From DASQHL01 sp963843685 (GTDB lineage: Bacteria > Chloroflexota > Dehalococcoidia > DSTF01 > JACRBR01): a DNA stretch of 64,000 bases. The stretch spans positions 124,001 to 188,000 of the forward strand of contig CAWJLO010000006.1 of the NCBI GenBank assembly GCA_963843685.1, written 5' to 3'. Made by a program: the position numbers and the translations under genes. The notes under the pieces are model-generated. The model saw only the letters and a list, made by a program, of their open reading frames with translations, had not been told where the DNA came from and did no database searches. Positions 59,961 through 64,000 of this stretch are shown here, piece by piece (position 1 is the first letter of the stretch; the number at the start of each line of letters is the position of its first letter).

Positions 59961-60425
59961 GTTCGTCCTAACGACGGATCAGGCGGGGCGGGTGCTCCGC
60001 AGCGGCTCTCTTCGATCCCCGCCGGGTCGTCGCGATGGCGGACGGGAACCCGCCACGTCTCCCCAGCCTTGCTCCACACGAGGCGCCTGCTGCGCGGGCG
60101 CAAGCTGGCGGGATCCTTGTTTCACGTTTGTGATCGGGTTGACCTCTGTCTGTGACGCTCGCGTCGTGCGGCGCCGCCGTGCCGTATCCGAAACTCTTGA
60201 CAGCCGATACGTGCCGCAGCTGACACCCCGCCACCCACCGACAGCGGCAGCAATGCGTACCGGTCCTAGGCAGCGCGTGGAGGCACGGGTAGATGAGCCT
60301 TTCCCCGTTCAAAGCCCGTCTCCTTCGTGCCTCCACCGCGCCATTCGAGGATTCGCCTGAGGCGCGCGACGGCGCTGCGAAGAGATCGTGGGGCGCCACA
60401 ACCCAGCGCACCGGAGGGAGCCGCG
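59961..60425. other. Intergenic region upstream of the ice-binding-like gene
   Basis: About 465 bases without a convincing gene. GGAGGG near 60414 is the ribosome site for the TTG start at 60426. A possible TTGACC at about 60140 is not matched by a good -10. Confidence 0.4.
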
Positions 60426-61457
60426 TTGAAGCTATCTAACCGAATCAAACGGACAGTCTTCGTAGGACTCGCCGGAGCGGCGGTATGCCTTGCCAGCTCC
60501 TACCCTGCCGATGCGGCGACCGCGCCATCGCTGGGCGCGGCTCAGAGCTTCGCCGTCCTGGCGGGCACGACCGTGACCAACACGGGGCCGACCAGCATCA
60601 CGGGAGACCTCGGTGTCAGCCCCGGTTCCGCGATCAGCGGCCTGGGCAGCATCACGCTCGCGGGAGCAACACATGCGGGCGATGCGGTGGCACTTCAGGC
60701 CCAGAATGACGTCATCACCGCGTACGATGCTCTGGCCGGAGCGCCGTGTACACAGTCGTTCACCGGCACTGCGGTGCAGGTAGGTGGACAGACACTCGCG
60801 CCGGGCGTCTATTGTTACTCGTCCTCGGCTCAGTTGACCGGAACGCTCACGCTGAACGGAAACGGAGTCTTCATTTTCCAGATTGCGAGTACGCTCACGA
60901 CGGCCAGCGGCTCCAGGGTGGCGTTAACGGGCGGCGCGCAGGCCTGCAACGTATTCTGGCAGATCGGCAGCTCCGCCGATCTCTTTTCAAGTACAACGTT
61001 CGTGGGTAACATCCTTGCCCTCACGAGCATCAACCTTCAGAACAGCACGACCGTGTCTGGTCGAGCACTCGCGCGAAATGGCGCCGTGACGATGGATACC
61101 AACACGATTGCGCGCTCGACCTGCGCGATCGTCGCGCCACCTGTCGCATCGGCTACGAGTGCCGCGGCAAGTTCGCCGACCACGGGACCGGCCAGCCCGA
61201 CCTCGACCGCGGGACCGGCCAGCCCGACCTCGACCGCGTCCGCCGGCCTGGTGCCGCCCGCCGCCGCGCTGCCGCCTGCCTCGCAGATGCCGCCCGTGGC
61301 CGTGGTGCCACCCACGTTGTTGGTCACGCCGCCGAATACGGGTGGCGGTCCATCGCAAGGGGGAACCTCCGTCTGGCTTCTGGTGCTCGTCGCCTCCGCA
61401 GTTGCCAGTCTTTCAATGGGGCTCGCGATCCGAAGGCGCCCCGGCGTTGCGCGGTAG
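60426..61457 (+). CDS. Ice-binding-protein-like (DUF3494) surface protein with C-terminal anchor
   Basis: A 343-residue exported protein, TTG start with GGAGGG upstream. A signal peptide (TVFVGLAGAAVCLASSYPADA) is followed by the DUF3494 beta-solenoid: LGAAQSFAVLAGTTVTNTGPTSITGDLGVSPGSAISG, ALAGAPCTQSFTG, LAPGVYCYSS, and CNVFWQIGSSADL. A Ser/Thr/Pro/Ala stalk with an internal repeat comes next. The end is PPNTGGG, a hydrophobic helix (VWLLVLVASAVASLSMGLAI) and RRRPG, resembling a sortase-type anchor with PNTG instead of LPxTG. DUF3494 proteins include antifreeze proteins and adhesins; ice binding is not shown. Confidence 0.88.
   Translation: MKLSNRIKRTVFVGLAGAAVCLASSYPADAATAPSLGAAQSFAVLAGTTVTNTGPTSITGDLGVSPGSAISGLGSITLAGATHAGDAVALQAQNDVITAYDALAGAPCTQSFTGTAVQVGGQTLAPGVYCYSSSAQLTGTLTLNGNGVFIFQIASTLTTASGSRVALTGGAQACNVFWQIGSSADLFSSTTFVGNILALTSINLQNSTTVSGRALARNGAVTMDTNTIARSTCAIVAPPVASATSAAASSPTTGPASPTSTAGPASPTSTASAGLVPPAAALPPASQMPPVAVVPPTLLVTPPNTGGGPSQGGTSVWLLVLVASAVASLSMGLAIRRRPGVAR
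61186..61239. repeat. 27-base tandem repeat in the surface-protein stalk
   Basis: Two perfect consecutive copies of a 27-base unit starting GGGACCGGCCAGCCCGACCT encode the stalk residues GPASPTSTA twice. This is a likely site of copy-number change. Confidence 0.75.
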
Positions 61458-61676
61458 GTGCCGATCGGTTCTACGAAACGACGTTGGACGTGCGGGCTCC
61501 CGGTAGCGCAACGCACCGCGCCCATGTCGCAACCGCTCGCTCGAGGTGCGCAAAGACCCGGGGGCTGACGGGGCATCGCACCCCGCGCGGCCGGACACCG
61601 ACCCTGGTGCCGGGGGCGGTGATGGTCCTGCAACCCCGACGATTGGCATGACCCGCATCCGAAAGCGAGACACTCA

Positions 61677-63078
61677 GTGAAGACCGCGATCCCAGCCTCC
61701 TTCAGCGAAGCCTTCGCGACAGACGCCGGCGAGAATCATGCGCTGAGCCCCGTTTTCGTGGCTCAGCCGCGAACAGTCGCCGAGACCGGCCTGGCGTTCT
61801 CGACGATCGTGGACCTCGTTGTGAAATCGATCCACTTCGGCGGCCGGCCGGAGGCCCGTCAGATCGCGGCTCAGCTCGCGCTCAGCTTTTCAGTCGTCGA
61901 TGAGGCGCTGGAGTTCCTCAAGCGCGAACAGCTTGTGGCGATCATGGGCAGCACTGGTCTGGGTGAGGAACTCTTCCAGTACGCGCTCTCCTCCCGGGGC
62001 GTGGAGAAAGCGGAGGAGGCGCTGGCGCGCAACCAGTACGTGGGACCGGCGCCCGTGCCTTTCGAGGTCTACCCTGACATCTTGAGGCAGCAGTCGATCG
62101 GCTCAATCCTGGTGTCAGCACAGTCTGTTGAGGAGGCGCTCTCAGACCTCGTGCTCGATGACGGGCTTGCGGACGCTCTCGGACCGGCGATCAACTCCGG
62201 CCGCTCGATGCTTCTGTACGGCGGCTCCGGGAACGGCAAGAGCACCATCACCGCCGCGATCGGCCGCATGCTGCCCGGGCAGGTACTGATCCCTTACGCC
62301 GTCGACCTGAACGGCACCATCATTAAGGTCTTCGACCCGCGCGTGCACGAGGAGATCGCTCCAGAAACGCCGTCGACGGAGCGGCGCGCGTCGAACGCGG
62401 ATCACATCAGTACGGAGCGGAGACGCGACCAGCGCTGGGTCGTCGCTCGAAGGCCCATGATTACGGCCGGCGGTGAGCTGACCCTGAGCGAGCTGGAGCT
62501 GCGCTACTCATCTCAGTCGCACTTCTACAGCGCACCGCTGCAATGGAAGGCGAACGGCGGCATCCTGATTGTCGACGACTTCGGGCGCCAGGCGATCCAG
62601 CCCAAGCAGTTGCTGAACCGCTGGATCGTGCCGATGGAGCAGCGGGTGGACCACCTCTCGTTACTCACCGGCGATACTGTGAATGTGCCGTTCGACGTAC
62701 TCCTGATCTTCTCCACGAACCTCGACCCAGTCTGAACTCGGCGATGAGGCGTTCTTCCGGCGCATCCGGCACAAGATCGAGATCCCCGCTCCGAGCCGCG
62801 CGCAGTTTCTCGAGATCCTCGCCCGCGACTGCCAGCGACGCGACATCCCGCTCGAGGACGACGCTGCGCTCTATCTCCTGGACACGTACTACGACCAATC
62901 CGGCCGCGAGCTGAAGGGCTGCCACCCGCGCGACATCGTGGACCTCTTGGTAGACATTTGCGCCTACCACGGCGAGCCGCCAGCGTTCAACCGCCATCGC
63001 CTCGACGCCGCCTGCAACGCCTACTTCGTGACCCCAGGTGCCGGAACACCGGACGGCGCCACCCGTATGGGGGACTGA
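61677..63078 (+). CDS. AAA family ATPase with N-terminal helical domain, unknown function (one frameshift)
   Basis: About 467 residues joined. An N-terminal winged-helix-like domain (TGLAFSTIVDLVVKSIHFGG ... LSFSVVDEALEFLKREQLVAIMG) is followed by Walker A GGSGNGKST (about residue 182) and Walker B GGILIVDDFG (about residue 293). Removal of one G at 62730 joins NLDPSELGDEAFFRRIRHKIEI, the expected sensor/arginine region, and a small C-terminal helical domain ending at 63078. I recognise it as a widespread uncharacterised ATPase type. Its neighbours here (surface protein, response regulator, cold-shock protein) do not fix a role. Confidence 0.78.
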
Positions 63079-63834
63079 GGGCGCGGGCAGCCCATTGTGA
63101 GCCCATTAGCGCATGCTCGACGGCCGATCACGTGGTCATCGGTCCAGGGCCGAGTTTGGGAAGCATCGAACCAGCTATTCCGAGAGTGGCAGGACGGCAA
63201 TCAGGACGATGGTGTGCGCGCCGGACATGCAATGGCCACCGGACGAAGTCCCGCGGACCGCTTCCGACGACGACGGTGCCCACAACCCCGCGGCCGCCTG
63301 TCGACCACTCAAGTCCATCCACCGTTGGTGTTGAACGATCGGTCCGTGGGGCGTCGGCGGCTACTGAACCCTCAGATCCCCGTCGACCGCCATTGGCTCC
63401 AGCACCCCGCGCGCGAACTCCAGGGCGTCCCGCGTAGATCAACTTCGGCGTGCCACACTCGTCGATGGCGTGATCAGCGCGCCGCGGACGGCAGTCGACG
63501 ATCGCGACGCTCGATTGAGACCTCAAGGTGATGCAGCTGTGTCGCAGCAACTATCGGCTATTCGTCGACGGCTGACGATCATCTCAGTGCGAGGTGGTGC
63601 CGCGCTTGGGACGTCGGGCCACGCGCTAGCCATCCGTTCCGGTTGGTTGATTAACTCGTCGGCACACAGTACGCTGTAATCACTCATCCTCCTCCGCGGT
63701 TCTCCTGTTCGATACGGGCTGTCCGCCGCACACGACGACTCCAACGGCCGAGGTCGCGACACTTGTCTGGTTACGCCGGAATCCCATGTCTGTGGCCGGC
63801 GCCCACCAGCCAGCGGTCAGGAAGTCCAAACCCC
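63079..63834. other. Long intergenic region, no gene recognised
   Basis: About 755 bases without a supported coding frame. Several short open frames lack ribosome sites and look random. It probably contains the promoter and, if typical for the family, a long 5' leader of the cold-shock gene that follows. Confidence 0.45.
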
Positions 63835-64000
63835 ATGCCAACGGGAGAGATCACGCGCTTAGCGCGAGATGACGAATACGGGTTCATACGACCGGCCGGG
63901 GCGGAGGACGATCTCTTCTTTCACATTTCGGGACTCCACAATCTCGCCTTCGACCAGTTGCGCGAAGGCCAACTGGTCGAGTTCGAGATCAACCCCCGAG
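63835..64000 (+). CDS. Cold-shock domain protein (3' truncated by window)
   Basis: The frame runs from ATG 63835 to the window end, 55 residues: GEITRLARDDEYGFIRPAG, then DLFFHISGL and a QLREGQLVEFEINPR end. These are the cold-shock OB-fold strands with RNP1-like (YGFIRP) and RNP2-like (LFFHIS) motifs. Such proteins bind single-stranded RNA or DNA and act as RNA chaperones. AGGAAG stands about ten bases upstream. The C-terminus lies outside the window. Confidence 0.88.
   Translation, partial: MPTGEITRLARDDEYGFIRPAGAEDDLFFHISGLHNLAFDQLREGQLVEFEINPR

Overview
The window is GC-rich bacterial chromosome, most likely Chloroflexota. No rRNA or marker phylogeny was available. The clues are a long-type isoleucyl-tRNA synthetase behind a terminator-type T-box, an archaellin-like prepilin, Thr/Pro-rich stalks on secreted proteins, and F420-type and DUF35 accessory genes. 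No plasmid, phage, IS element, CRISPR array, tRNA or rRNA was recognised.

Layout. 0-5 kb: end of a glycogen-debranching-type glucosidase, biotin carboxylase plus biotin carrier, and infC-rpmI-rplT, with infC probably starting at AUA. 5-19 kb: methyltransferases, including one of the 16S rRNA A1408 (KamB/NpmA) family with a broken C-terminus, then uvrA with three overlapping downstream genes, an APH-fold kinase, an Eis-like acetyltransferase, a Tag-like glycosylase, a SprT-like metalloprotein and HAD phosphatases. 19-24.5 kb: DUF35 protein, MarR regulator, thiolase-like protein, DinB protein and a membrane glycosyltransferase. 24.9-28.4 kb: ileS with a complete T-box leader and promoter. 28.5-35.6 kb: archaellin-like gene, a secreted beta-helix protein, and a tandemly duplicated S9 peptidase whose first copy lacks the catalytic triad. 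36-46.5 kb: a minus-strand catabolic block (quinone reductase, dienelactone hydrolase, enoyl-CoA hydratase, metallo-hydrolase, sulfatase, DUF1330, haloalkane dehalogenase, P450) with HxlR and TetR regulators and readable operators. 46.6-57.9 kb: secreted protein, SDR, a large SARP-type ATPase regulator, two lipase-like hydrolases, MarR, and a LigD-type polymerase convergent with an ATP-dependent ligase. 58-64 kb: sparse coding with an atypical response regulator, an ice-binding-fold surface protein, an AAA ATPase and the start of a cold-shock protein.

Two themes run through the window. First, at least twelve frame breaks in otherwise conserved genes can each be repaired by removing one base, usually G or C. 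This looks like residual sequencing or assembly error, so those genes are probably intact in the organism. Second, the 38-46 kb block looks like a small regulated catabolic neighbourhood for halogenated, sulfated or aromatic/acyl compounds. Three HxlR-type sites share an AGTYACTTGYA half-site and each overlaps a promoter, including that of the regulator itself.
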